From the NCBI GenBank assembly GCA_045615765.1, contig JAZLFM010000023.1, positions 1-19,458 of the forward strand: 19,458 bases of DNA. Direction: 5' to 3'. Source of the stretch: UBA1715 sp045615765. Its GTDB lineage: Bacteria > Bacteroidota > Bacteroidia > Bacteroidales > UBA1715. How positions within the stretch are numbered: the first letter of the stretch is position 1; every line of letters starts with the position of its first letter. The notes beneath the pieces were generated by a model. That model searched no databases. It had not been told where the DNA came from and saw nothing but the letters and a program-made list of their open reading frames with translations. Shown here in pieces: positions 7,770 through 14,656 of the stretch. Position numbers and translations under genes: made by a program.

Positions 7770-10334
7770 ATGGCGGCAAATTTAAACCAAAACAGACACA
7801 ACGATCCTCAATGGCGTAGTGTCATTGTACAATCCACATTCCCAAAGAATTTGGAAGAATTAAGCACTTTGGCTAACAACCTTTGGTGGTGCTGGAACTA
7901 CGAAGCAATGGAATTGTTCCAAGAAATTGATTCTAAACTTTGGCAAAAAACTCAAAATCCTATTGCTGTACTAAAAGGTATTAGCGCAGAAAGATTGGCA
8001 GAATTAGAAAAAGATCAAAATTTCATCAATAAGTATAATGCTGTATTGAAGAAATATAACGACTATATGGCTGTTCAACCAGATGCAAATACTCCTCGTA
8101 TTGCATATTTCAGCATGGAATATGGTCTTGATGATTCTTTGAAGATTTTCTCTGGTGGTCTTGGTATTTTGGCTGGTGACTATTTGAAAGAAGCGAGTGA
8201 TACTAACACAAACATGGTTGCTGTTGGTTTCTTGTATAAATATGGTTATTTCAAACAAACTTTGTCTATTGATGGTGATCAATTAGCTATCTATAATCCT
8301 CAAAATCAATCAGAATTACCAATTTCTCCAGTAATGGATGCTAATGGTAATCGTGTTATGATTCAAGTAGGTATGCCAGGTCGCTTGATGCATGCACAAG
8401 TATGGTTGGTAAAAGTTGGTCGTATCAAATTATATTTGATGGATACTGATATTTCAGAAAACCGTGACGATGACAAAAACTGTACTCATGCATTGTATGG
8501 TGGTAACAACGAAAACCGTTTGAAACAAGAAATGTTGCTTGGTATCGGTGGTGTTCGTTTGTTGGAAGCTGTCGGAGAAAAATGTGAATTGTACCACTGC
8601 AACGAAGGACATGCTGCTTTCATTAACTTGGAACGTCTTCGCAAGTTGATTAAACACGAAAATTATTCATTCCCTAAAGCATTGGAAATTGTTCGTGGTT
8701 CTTCACTTTACACAACTCACACTCCAGTACCTGCTGGTCACGATTCATTCCCTGAAGATATGATGATGACTTATCTTGGTCAATTCCCAGAAAGATTGAA
8801 CTTGAGCTGGAATGAATTTATGAATTTAGGTAGAATGTATCCAGACAACAAGGGTGAATTCTTCTCTATGAGTAACTTCGCAATCTGTACTTCTTGTGGT
8901 GTTAATGGTGTAAGCCGTTTGCACGGAGAAGTTTCTAAGAAAATGTTCAAAGATTTGTGGCCAGGTTACACAGTAGAAGAATCTCATATCGGATATGTAA
9001 CAAATGGTGTTCACTACGGAACATGGACATCGAAAGCATGGCAAAAACTTCATAAAGAAACATTCGGTGAAGATTTCTTGAAAGATATGTCAAATGCTAC
9101 ATTGTGGAATAAGATTTTCGATGTTCCAGATGAAAAGATTTGGAATATTAAAGAATCTCAACGTGAACGCTTGATTGTATATGCAAAAGAAGCTTTGCGT
9201 AAAGCATGGACAGAAAAATTCGAAGATCCTAAGAAGATTGTTCGTGTACACCAAACATTAAATAAAAATGTTTTAACTATTGGTTTCGCTCGTCGTTTTG
9301 CAACATACAAACGTGCTTACTTGTTGTTCAGCAACTTAGAACGTTTGAGCAAAATCGTTAACAATCCAGATTATCCAGTACAATTCGTATTCGCTGGTAA
9401 AGCTCACCCTGCAGATAAACCAGGACAAGATATTATTAAAGAAATCGTTCGTATTTCAAAATTACCTGAATTTTTGGGTAAAATTATATTCTTGGAAAAC
9501 TACGATATGAACCTTGCAAAACAATTAGTTCAAGGTGTAGATATTTGGATGAATACTCCAACACGTCCATTGGAAGCTTCTGGTACATCAGGTATGAAAG
9601 CCGTAATGAATGGTGCTATGAACTTCAGTGTGCTTGATGGTTGGTGGTGCGAAGGTTACCGTGAAGGTGCTGGATGGGCATTGCCAGAAAAACGTACATA
9701 TCAAAATCAAGATTTGCAAAACAAACTTGACTCTGAAATGATTTATACTACTTTGGAAAATGAAATCGTTCCATTGTTCTATAATCGTGCAGAAGATGGT
9801 ATTCCTCACGGATGGATTCAATACATGAAAAAATGTATCGCAGAAATCGCTCCTGAATTCACAACAAAACGTATGATTGATGACTATAAAGAAAGATTCT
9901 ATTCTAAATTAGGCGATCGTAATGCTATGTTGACAAAAGATAACTGTAAAGTTGCCGATGAATTAGTAGCATGGAAACAAAAAGTTGCTGAAGTTTGGGA
10001 TTCTATTTATGTTGAATCTGTAGAAATCGACAAATCAAATGAACCATTCAAATTGGGTGGCAAGTACAATGGTACTTTGAAAGTTGATTTGAAGGGCTTG
10101 AACCCGGAAGATATCAATTTCGAATTTGTATTGTCGGAACAAAACGAATCAGAAGAAAGATCAATTGTCAAATGTCAAGAATTCTCATTCGTTAAGATAG
10201 AAGGAAGTTTGGCAATCTATTCTATAACTGTAGTTCCTAGCCGTTCAGGTATTTTCAACTATGGTGTAAGAATGTATCCTACAAACCAATACTTACCATA
10301 TCGTCAAGATTTCTCTTATGTTCGTTGGATTTAG
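7770..10334 (+). CDS. glgP: Alpha-glucan (glycogen) phosphorylase, GT35
   Basis: An 854-residue PLP enzyme that releases glucose-1-phosphate from alpha-1,4-glucan. It is the bacterial alpha-glucan phosphorylase form with an N-terminal DUF3417 domain (about 18-120, TLANNLWWCWNYEA) before the phosphorylase core. Core signatures are AYFSMEYGL (105-113), FSGGLGILAGD (118-128), YHCNEGHAAF (274-283), YTTHTPVPAGHD (312-323) and GFARRFATYKRA (about 504-515). The PLP lysine is K610 in EASGTSGMKAVMNG. Length is typical and all key motifs are intact. It is the last gene of the operon, 20 bases after the GH57 gene, followed by a strong terminator. Codon use looks more biased (CGT, GGT, AAC, TTC) than in its neighbours, suggesting high expression. 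Confidence 0.95.
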   Translation: MAANLNQNRHNDPQWRSVIVQSTFPKNLEELSTLANNLWWCWNYEAMELFQEIDSKLWQKTQNPIAVLKGISAERLAELEKDQNFINKYNAVLKKYNDYMAVQPDANTPRIAYFSMEYGLDDSLKIFSGGLGILAGDYLKEASDTNTNMVAVGFLYKYGYFKQTLSIDGDQLAIYNPQNQSELPISPVMDANGNRVMIQVGMPGRLMHAQVWLVKVGRIKLYLMDTDISENRDDDKNCTHALYGGNNENRLKQEMLLGIGGVRLLEAVGEKCELYHCNEGHAAFINLERLRKLIKHENYSFPKALEIVRGSSLYTTHTPVPAGHDSFPEDMMMTYLGQFPERLNLSWNEFMNLGRMYPDNKGEFFSMSNFAICTSCGVNGVSRLHGEVSKKMFKDLWPGYTVEESHIGYVTNGVHYGTWTSKAWQKLHKETFGEDFLKDMSNATLWNKIFDVPDEKIWNIKESQRERLIVYAKEALRKAWTEKFEDPKKIVRVHQTLNKNVLTIGFARRFATYKRAYLLFSNLERLSKIVNNPDYPVQFVFAGKAHPADKPGQDIIKEIVRISKLPEFLGKIIFLENYDMNLAKQLVQGVDIWMNTPTRPLEASGTSGMKAVMNGAMNFSVLDGWWCEGYREGAGWALPEKRTYQNQDLQNKLDSEMIYTTLENEIVPLFYNRAEDGIPHGWIQYMKKCIAEIAPEFTTKRMIDDYKERFYSKLGDRNAMLTKDNCKVADELVAWKQKVAEVWDSIYVESVEIDKSNEPFKLGGKYNGTLKVDLKGLNPEDINFEFVLSEQNESEERSIVKCQEFSFVKIEGSLAIYSITVVPSRSGIFNYGVRMYPTNQYLPYRQDFSYVRWI

Positions 10335-10371
10335 TCTATTGAACTCATAGAGATATACATACGATAACTTG

Positions 10372-10406
10372 AAAGTCCCGTTCTGAATAGGAATGGGACT
10401 TTTTTT
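10372..10406 (+). terminator. Terminator of the glycogen operon
   Basis: AAAGTCCCGTTC pairs with GAATGGGACTTT (one G-U pair) around a seven-base loop, followed by a run of T. It ends the four-gene glycogen transcript. Confidence 0.92.
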
Positions 10407-10438
10407 ATAGAAAAATCAAAAAAAATAGGTGTAAGCTA

Positions 10439-10467
10439 TTGTAGTTTCCATAAAAAGTGTACATTTG
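10439..10467 (+). promoter_or_regulatory. Promoter of tRNA-Gly
   Basis: TTG (10439-10441) and TACATTTG (10460-10467) are 18 bases apart, close to the Bacteroidota -33/-7 consensus. The -7 box ends 10 bases before the mature tRNA, so the 5' leader is very short. This is the best-formed promoter in the window. Confidence 0.8.
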
Positions 10468-10477
10468 CACTGCAATC

Positions 10478-10553
<76 letters not shown>

Positions 10554-10555
10554 GT

Positions 10556-10581
10556 AAGGCAATCGAAAGATTGCCTTTTTT
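10556..10581 (+). terminator. Terminator of tRNA-Gly
   Basis: AAGGCAATC pairs perfectly with GATTGCCTT around a GAAA tetraloop and runs into T6. It begins two bases after the encoded CCA. Confidence 0.93.
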
Positions 10582-10808
10582 GTTTTGGGATATTCGCTAT
10601 TTAACCGTTACCGAAGAATCTTTTTTGTTGATAATAGATTTTGTTTATTGCATTAAGCGAAATTATTATAAAATCGTTTATATTGTATTATTAAACGATT
10701 GGTAATTTTAGCTTGTTCAAACTATTCATTCCTTGAGATTCCCAAACTCTAAGGATTTAATTCCTTAAAATTGGTGACTTTGGGGGGGGCAGTTTGAAAA
10801 GACCTCCT
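10582..10808. other. Gene-free, AT-rich stretch after the tRNA
   Basis: I see no convincing gene here. It contains nested inverted repeats, CCCAAA (10741-10746) with TTTGGG (about 10779-10784) enclosing AAGGA/TCCTT, which fold into an extended hairpin where the later genes of the region have terminators. A G8 run lies on its right arm. It is probably the decayed end of a lost gene unit plus its terminator. Confidence 0.5.
10782..10789 (+). repeat. G8 homopolymer tract
   Basis: Eight consecutive G in a region that is otherwise about 70% A+T. Such tracts slip easily. It lies outside any gene, just upstream of the leader module at 10809, so it could alter spacing, or it may be a read-length error. 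Confidence 0.85.
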
Positions 10809-10922
10809 CCAAATTTTGCACACCAATGTTTTTCTTTTGTAAAAACATCAAAATCAATATCCTTATGGTTGGATGTTTTGAAAATTTTTTAACTTTAACA
10901 ATAAAATAATTAGATTGAAATG
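10809..10922 (+). repeat. Leader module, copy 1
   Basis: This shares high similarity over its length with 11891-12009. It opens with CCAAATTTTGC (a degenerate -7-like box), then TTTTTCTTTTGT, AAAACATC, a TATCnTTATGnTTGGATGTTTT block, and ends ATTAGATTGAAATG, where the ATG starts a short frame. Part of the end, ACTTTAACAAYAAAATAA (10892-10909), recurs at 11010-11027 just before the next gene, with 17 of 18 bases the same. Confidence 0.85.
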
Positions 10923-11027
10923 ATAAAGATTTTGATTAGACCAATTCTGGAATGGTCCGAAGGAGAGGATGTTTCTTATTTTAGTGAAGAAGCAGAAATT
11001 TTTTTTATGACTTTAACAACAAAATAA
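10920..11027 (+). CDS. Short ORF (35 aa), likely truncated relative of the 14310 gene
   Basis: It begins MIKILIRP and has EGEDVSYFSEEAE near residues 14-26. The gene at 14310 begins MIKIFLKP and continues with EEDDDVLLFEQG. The matching start, acidic stretch and aromatic pair suggest a shared origin, with this copy cut off after about 28 residues, where sequence resembling the leader end takes over as codons (TLTTK and stop). It sits 10 bases before the next gene. It may be a remnant, or a leader peptide whose translation affects the gene at 11038. No function can be given. Confidence 0.45.
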   Translation: MIKILIRPILEWSEGEDVSYFSEEAEIFFMTLTTK

Positions 11028-11037
11028 AAATTACAAA

Positions 11038-11790
11038 ATGCAAATTCTCAATAAGATTACACAGCAAGAACTTTCAGATTTTGAAAATGCGCAGTCCGCA
11101 ATAATGTCGGAAATTGATAGTATTGTAAAAAATAAGAATTGGTGGTCTGATGAGTATCAGCCTATATATGATGGTGTTGCTGATGTTAAAGCGTATTTAG
11201 AATCTCCAATAAAAGTAATGTGGTTGTTAAAGGAGGCTTATGATGAAAACGGTGGAGGTTGGGATTTGAAAACAGTATTTGACAAATATACTGGTCGCCC
11301 AAAGAATAAAACATGGGATCCCATTATTTATGCTACATATGGTATTTTAAATAATTGTCGGTATGAAGATATGGATGGTGTGGCGTATGATGAAAGTATG
11401 CCAAAAATATTGCAACAAATAGCGTATGTTAATATGAGTAAAATGCCTGGTAAATCAACTTCTATTATGTCAGAAGTCGCTTGTGCATATGAGACATGGC
11501 GTGATGTGATTTATAAACAATTTTGTTTGTATAATCCTGATGTTATAATTTTCGGTAATACCTATGAATGTTTGTATGCTGATGATGAGATAATAAAAGG
11601 AATAAAGGAAGACTCGGCAAAAAGATATTCTAATACAAGTAAAACTAAAACTATGCTGCGGGCATTAGAACTTAACGGTAAATTATATTTGGACGCCTTT
11701 CATCCTTCTGAGTTTAGAAGAACTCTGCAGTTTAAGGCCGATTATGTAAATACTATAATACAAGCTGTGGAAGATTGGCGGAAATTGTAA
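11038..11790 (+). CDS. Uracil-DNA glycosylase-superfamily-like protein
   Basis: A 250-residue soluble protein. I infer a UDG-like fold from the order of motifs: a hydrophobic strand KVMWLLKEAYDE (59-70) in the place of UDG motif 1, AYVNMSKMPG (129-138), the strand NPDVIIFGN (166-174), and DAFHPSEFRR (219-228), which resembles the UDG motif-2 loop HPS. The gene at 12026 has the same four elements, so the two are distant relatives. The catalytic Asp/Asn of classic UDG motif 1 (GQDPY, GINPG) is not evident, so activity on uracil is doubtful. Upstream is leader copy 1 with the 35-residue frame; downstream is a hairpin terminator. It could be a nucleic-acid-modifying or defence protein. A fold prediction would settle the family. 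Confidence 0.75.
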   Translation: MQILNKITQQELSDFENAQSAIMSEIDSIVKNKNWWSDEYQPIYDGVADVKAYLESPIKVMWLLKEAYDENGGGWDLKTVFDKYTGRPKNKTWDPIIYATYGILNNCRYEDMDGVAYDESMPKILQQIAYVNMSKMPGKSTSIMSEVACAYETWRDVIYKQFCLYNPDVIIFGNTYECLYADDEIIKGIKEDSAKRYSNTSKTKTMLRALELNGKLYLDAFHPSEFRRTLQFKADYVNTIIQAVEDWRKL

Positions 11791-11843
11791 TGTTGATGAT
11801 AAATCAGTGTGGTGTATTAATAAAACCATCTTGCGTTTTAATT

Positions 11844-11880
11844 TTCTCCCTAATCTTTTCTAAGGTGGGGAATTTTTTTA
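11844..11880 (+). terminator. Terminator, copy 1 of a recurring module
   Basis: TTCTCCC...TAATCTTTTCTAAGG...TGGGGAA forms an imperfect hairpin followed by T7 and more T. It aligns base for base with the terminator at 12880 (shared core AATCTTT...AAGG...GGGGA, then ATTTT), so the two are copies of one module. Confidence 0.8.
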
Positions 11881-11890
11881 TTTTGTTCTA

Positions 11891-12009
11891 CCAAATTTTT
11901 GCCCAGTTATGCTTTTTCTTTTGTGAAAAACATCGAAATCTATATCTTTATGATTGGATGTTTTTGATTTTTTTTATTAAATTTTAGTACTAAAAATTAG
12001 ATTGAAATG
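11891..12009 (+). repeat. Leader module, copy 2
   Basis: A close relative of 10809-10922: CCAAATTTTTGC, TTTTTCTTTTGTG, AAAACATCGAAATC, TATCTTTATGATTGGATG, then ATTAGATTGAAATG. It lies directly after the terminator at 11844 and before the gene at 12026. The box at its start may be the promoter. The middle poly-T part is the least conserved. Confidence 0.85.
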
Positions 12010-12021
12010 ATTAAAATATAA
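12007..12021 (+). other. Four-codon frame (Met-Ile-Lys-Ile-stop)
   Basis: ATG ATT AAA ATA TAA follows the conserved leader end exactly where copy 1 starts MIKILIRP and where the gene at 14310 starts MIKIFLKP. The stop comes at once, and the next gene's ATG is only four bases on. It may be a relic left by replacement of the downstream gene body, or a minimal upstream frame feeding ribosomes to 12026. Confidence 0.5.
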
Positions 12022-12025
12022 TTGA

Positions 12026-12874
12026 ATGGAAATTGCAACAATGATGGAAAATGGTGTTAATGGACAACTGGATAAACTTTTTGACGAGTGGATAACAAAA
12101 TATAATGAAGGTTTATTCAGTAAAGACGGTTTGTTAATAAAACCTGCAGCCTACGAAAATGAAAAGTCTGTAGAGGCGCGATGGCAAGATGCGCATCGTA
12201 AAGTGATGTTTTTCTTAAAAGATCAAAATGGTCATCTTGAAAATTATCAAGTACAATCGCCAGTTGTTTTTGGGGATGATATTAGAACTTGGTTAAGCGG
12301 AGAAGGTAATAATTATGATAAAAATAGACAAATAAAAGGGCAGTTCTTTAAAAATATTGCAAAAATATTCTTTGGGTTATGTTCCTGCTCTCAAAATAAG
12401 TGGTGTGGATTTGCGGATGAATTTGAAAAGATTCCTTCTCAACAGTTGCAAAAAAAATTGCTGGAAAATTTTCTATCTCAACCGTTTGCTTTTGTTGAAG
12501 CAAAAAAAATAATAGGTGGTCCCTGGTTGCAGAATAGAGAGTTAGAATTTTTTTTGGAAAATGATAAAAAATACCTTTGTAAGGAAATAGATATATTAAG
12601 ACCGAATATTATAGTTTGTTGCGGAAAACCGCAGTTTGATTTTGTCATAGAAAATTATTTTAGTAAAGATGTAAATGATGTTGAAAAGAAATCTTTTCCG
12701 TATGAATATGATGGGGTTGTGCATTTTAATTGTGAGTATATATATGATAAAAAGAAAAAAATATTAGCAATATCAACCTATCATCCATCAAAAATGTTTA
12801 CTAGTAGTTGGAAAATATATGAATGTACAATAAACTCATTTCGAGATTTTTTAAAAACTCACCCAGAATTTTAA
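12026..12874 (+). CDS. Second uracil-DNA glycosylase-superfamily-like protein
   Basis: A 282-residue soluble protein. Its motifs match those of the 11038 protein in order and spacing: RKVMFFLKDQ (58-67), PFAFVEAKKIIGG (153-165), RPNIIVCCG (192-200) and STYHPSKMF (250-258). The last two look like the UDG-superfamily beta strand and HPS loop. Overall identity to the 11038 protein is low, so this is ancient divergence, not recent duplication. Cysteines are present (C119, C121, C127) but do not form a clear iron-sulfur pattern. The start at 12026 is the first ATG after the leader; M6 or M7 are possible alternatives. It is followed by a strong terminator at 12880. The function is unproven; DNA repair or defence are options. 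Confidence 0.75.
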   Translation: MEIATMMENGVNGQLDKLFDEWITKYNEGLFSKDGLLIKPAAYENEKSVEARWQDAHRKVMFFLKDQNGHLENYQVQSPVVFGDDIRTWLSGEGNNYDKNRQIKGQFFKNIAKIFFGLCSCSQNKWCGFADEFEKIPSQQLQKKLLENFLSQPFAFVEAKKIIGGPWLQNRELEFFLENDKKYLCKEIDILRPNIIVCCGKPQFDFVIENYFSKDVNDVEKKSFPYEYDGVVHFNCEYIYDKKKKILAISTYHPSKMFTSSWKIYECTINSFRDFLKTHPEF

Positions 12875-12879
12875 TATTT

Positions 12880-12916
12880 ATCCCCAATCTTTCGCAAGGT
12901 TGGGGATTTTTATTTT
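12880..12916 (+). terminator. Terminator, copy 2 of the recurring module
   Basis: ATCCCCAATCTT pairs with AAGGTTGGGGAT around a TCGC loop (12 pairs, one G-U) and runs into TTTTTATTTT. It is more regular than the copy at 11844 and is likewise followed by a TA...AAATTTTGC box. Confidence 0.93.
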
Positions 12917-12920
12917 ACTA

Positions 12921-12934
12921 TACTAAAATTTTGC
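12921..12934 (+). promoter_or_regulatory. Promoter-like box shared by the module
   Basis: TACTAAAATTTTGC corresponds to CCAAATTTTGC (10809), CCAAATTTTTGC (11891) and CTAAAATTTTGC (14262). It is close to TAnnTTTG but with extra bases between TA and TTTG. Each copy precedes a gene by about 45-150 bases. Here the rest of the leader module is lost. Confidence 0.45.
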
Positions 12935-12980
12935 ATAGCCAGTCTATTGCTTTGTACGTATAAACAAAATAATAGAGGTT

Positions 12981-14246
12981 ATGAAAATTGTTAAAAGAGA
13001 GAATTTGTTTTTTGTAGAGTTGTCTAAAAATACAGTTGAGTTAGTTGATGTAGATAAGAATGTTACGCAAGTAATTATTCCTGAAACTATAGAAATAGAT
13101 GGTGGTACGTATGTGGTTACAAGTATAGGTTATACAGCGTTTGAGAATTGTTGTGATTTGGTTGATGTTGAAATTCCTGACACTATTGTTACCATAAAAA
13201 AATCTTTTTATTCATGTGAAAAAATCACTGCAAAATTGTTGTTGTATAATCATGGGAAAAATTGTTATGGTTGGATAGGTGATAGAGAAAAATGTCCGTC
13301 TAAGATTGTTATTCCTGATGGTGTGGAACATATTGATACGTGGGCTTTTAAAAGTTGTAGAAACCTTAAGGAAATAGAGATTCCCAATAGTGTGATATCA
13401 ATGGGGGATGATGTTTTTCTTTGTTGTTACCCTAATCCAAAGTTGTTACTTTATAATGAAAACAAGAATTGCTATGGTTGGATAGGAGATAGAAGAAAAT
13501 GTCCGTCAAAAATTGTTTTACCTAATGAGTGTTCAATAATAAATGATGAGGCCTTTGCAGATTGTGAAAATCTAAAAGACATTGAAATACCCAATACGGT
13601 AACTTATATTGGACGTTACGCATTTAGAAATTGTAATAGTTTGCGGCCTAAGTTGTTAGTCTTTAATGGAGGAACAGACTGTTATGGGTGGATAGGAAAT
13701 GCAAATTTATGCCCATCAAAATTGACTATTCCACAAGGGGTTGTTCATATTTGTGCTGGTGCATTTGAAGATGTAAATACATTGCAACATATTATAATTC
13801 CTGATAGTGTTGTTACAATTGGTCGTTGTGCTTTTTATTATTGCAATAATTTGGAAAGTATAACAATTCCAGACTCTGTGTTAGATATTGGGGATTGGGC
13901 GACGTTTCTTGGTTGTGAGAAATTAAAAAAGGTAGTTTTATCAAAATCAATAACTTATATTGGTGAGTCTGTTTTTGGCCTATGTAGAAATTTACAAACT
14001 TTGGAAATACCAAATTCGGTTGTTCGAATATGTTCAAGAGCGTTTAAAAACTGCATGAGTTTAAAAAAGATTGTCATTCCGAAATCAGTAGTGAATATAG
14101 GTATGTTAGCTTTTTCAGGTTGTGAAAAGTTGGTGGAACTTGATATTCAGAATTCTTCTCTTATAATAGAAGAAAATGCCTTTGGTGAAATATTTTCTAA
14201 ATCAATGTTCTATTATTTGAAACATAAATTGGAAACAAATTTTTAA
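12981..14246 (+). CDS. BspA-type leucine-rich repeat protein without signal peptide
   Basis: A 421-residue protein made of LRR_5 (BspA-like) repeats of about 23 residues, with the pattern 'L-x-x-I-x-I-P-x-S-V-x-x-I-G-x-x-A-F-x-x-C'. Three copies of a special insert, with LLLYN then CYGWIGD and CPSKI, lie at about 84-111, 153-180 and 223-250, giving a 69-70-residue super-repeat. From about 255 to 400 plain LRR units follow. BspA-type proteins are usually exported and adhesive, but this N-terminus (MKIVKRENLFFVELSK) has no signal peptide, no lipobox and no C-terminal sorting domain, so it may stay in the cytoplasm. The gene belongs to the accessory array: terminator 12880 upstream, leader-like sequence downstream at 14262. 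Confidence 0.88.
   Translation: MKIVKRENLFFVELSKNTVELVDVDKNVTQVIIPETIEIDGGTYVVTSIGYTAFENCCDLVDVEIPDTIVTIKKSFYSCEKITAKLLLYNHGKNCYGWIGDREKCPSKIVIPDGVEHIDTWAFKSCRNLKEIEIPNSVISMGDDVFLCCYPNPKLLLYNENKNCYGWIGDRRKCPSKIVLPNECSIINDEAFADCENLKDIEIPNTVTYIGRYAFRNCNSLRPKLLVFNGGTDCYGWIGNANLCPSKLTIPQGVVHICAGAFEDVNTLQHIIIPDSVVTIGRCAFYYCNNLESITIPDSVLDIGDWATFLGCEKLKKVVLSKSITYIGESVFGLCRNLQTLEIPNSVVRICSRAFKNCMSLKKIVIPKSVVNIGMLAFSGCEKLVELDIQNSSLIIEENAFGEIFSKSMFYYLKHKLETNF
13230..13730 (+). repeat. Three in-gene super-repeats of about 207-210 bases
   Basis: Segments at 13230-13313, 13437-13520 and 13647-13730 encode the CYGWIGD...CPSKI inserts. They are similar at DNA level too (for example GGTTGGATAGG and TGTCCGTC in the first two). 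They could recombine to change the number of units. Confidence 0.8.
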
Positions 14247-14261
14247 AATCACAATGATGTG

Positions 14262-14312
14262 CTAAAATTTTGCGCATTTGTTTTTTTCTTTTGGTGAAAA
14301 AATATTACGATG
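14262..14312 (+). repeat. Leader module, diverged copy
   Basis: CTAAAATTTTGCGC, a T-rich block with TTTTTTTCTTTTGGTGAAAA, then ...GATG ATT AAG ATT match the order of elements in the copies at 10809 and 11891, but the middle TTGGATG block is missing, so this copy is shorter. Confidence 0.65.
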
Positions 14313-14588
14313 ATTAAGATTTTTCTGAAACCAAAAGTTAGCAGTCTTGAAGAAGACGATGATGTATTACTTTTTGAACAAGGTATTTTTATTGACGACA
14401 TGGAGGTTGAGGATGGTGAAACTTTTTTCATTCCAGAAGGGGTATTCGGTAAGGTCTTTTTTGATGATGTGGAATCGTTGAAGGTTTGTACTGTTTTATG
14501 TTTACAAATGTCTTGTTACATTGAAAATGGAGATGATTTAGGCGAAGGAACATATGTGTTAAAAGGGGATTTATTATTAAAACTATAA
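14310..14588 (+). CDS. Small acidic protein of unknown function
   Basis: A 92-residue soluble protein with a strong negative charge (EEDDDV at 14-19, DDMEVEDGE at 29-37, FFDDVES at 50-56). It alternates hydrophobic and acidic residues, as in a small beta-rich fold. No known domain is recognised. It begins MIKI after the diverged leader and so shares its initiation region with the short frames at 10920 and 12007; the 35-residue frame at 10920 looks like a truncated relative. Small acidic soluble proteins in arrays of this type are often immunity proteins, but that is an inference from context only. It is followed four bases later by a short frame and then by the gene at 14657, so these may be cotranscribed. 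Confidence 0.7.
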   Translation: MIKIFLKPKVSSLEEDDDVLLFEQGIFIDDMEVEDGETFFIPEGVFGKVFFDDVESLKVCTVLCLQMSCYIENGDDLGEGTYVLKGDLLLKL

Positions 14589-14592
14589 AACT

Positions 14593-14646
14593 ATGGAGAA
14601 AGATTTGATTAGGTTAAATGCTAGTAACTTGTCGGAATGTTTTTAA
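14593..14646 (+). CDS. Possible 17-residue peptide
   Basis: The frame MEKDLIRLNASNLSECF lies between the 14310 and 14657 genes. Its start context TAAAACTATGG is repeated exactly at the 14657 gene. It could be translated, or the repeat may mark a small duplication of the start region. Evidence is weak. Confidence 0.2.
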   Translation: MEKDLIRLNASNLSECF

Positions 14647-14656
14647 AGGTAAAACT

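Noticed and set aside
7479..7779. Phe/Val/Cys-rich minus-strand frames opposite the GH57 tail
   Set aside because: They are the complement of the lysine-rich coding repeat and have no promoter or family features.
11775..11987. A 70-residue frame after the first UDG-like gene
   Set aside because: It overlaps the end of that gene and runs through the terminator and leader module; its Phe-rich translation simply reflects T-runs.
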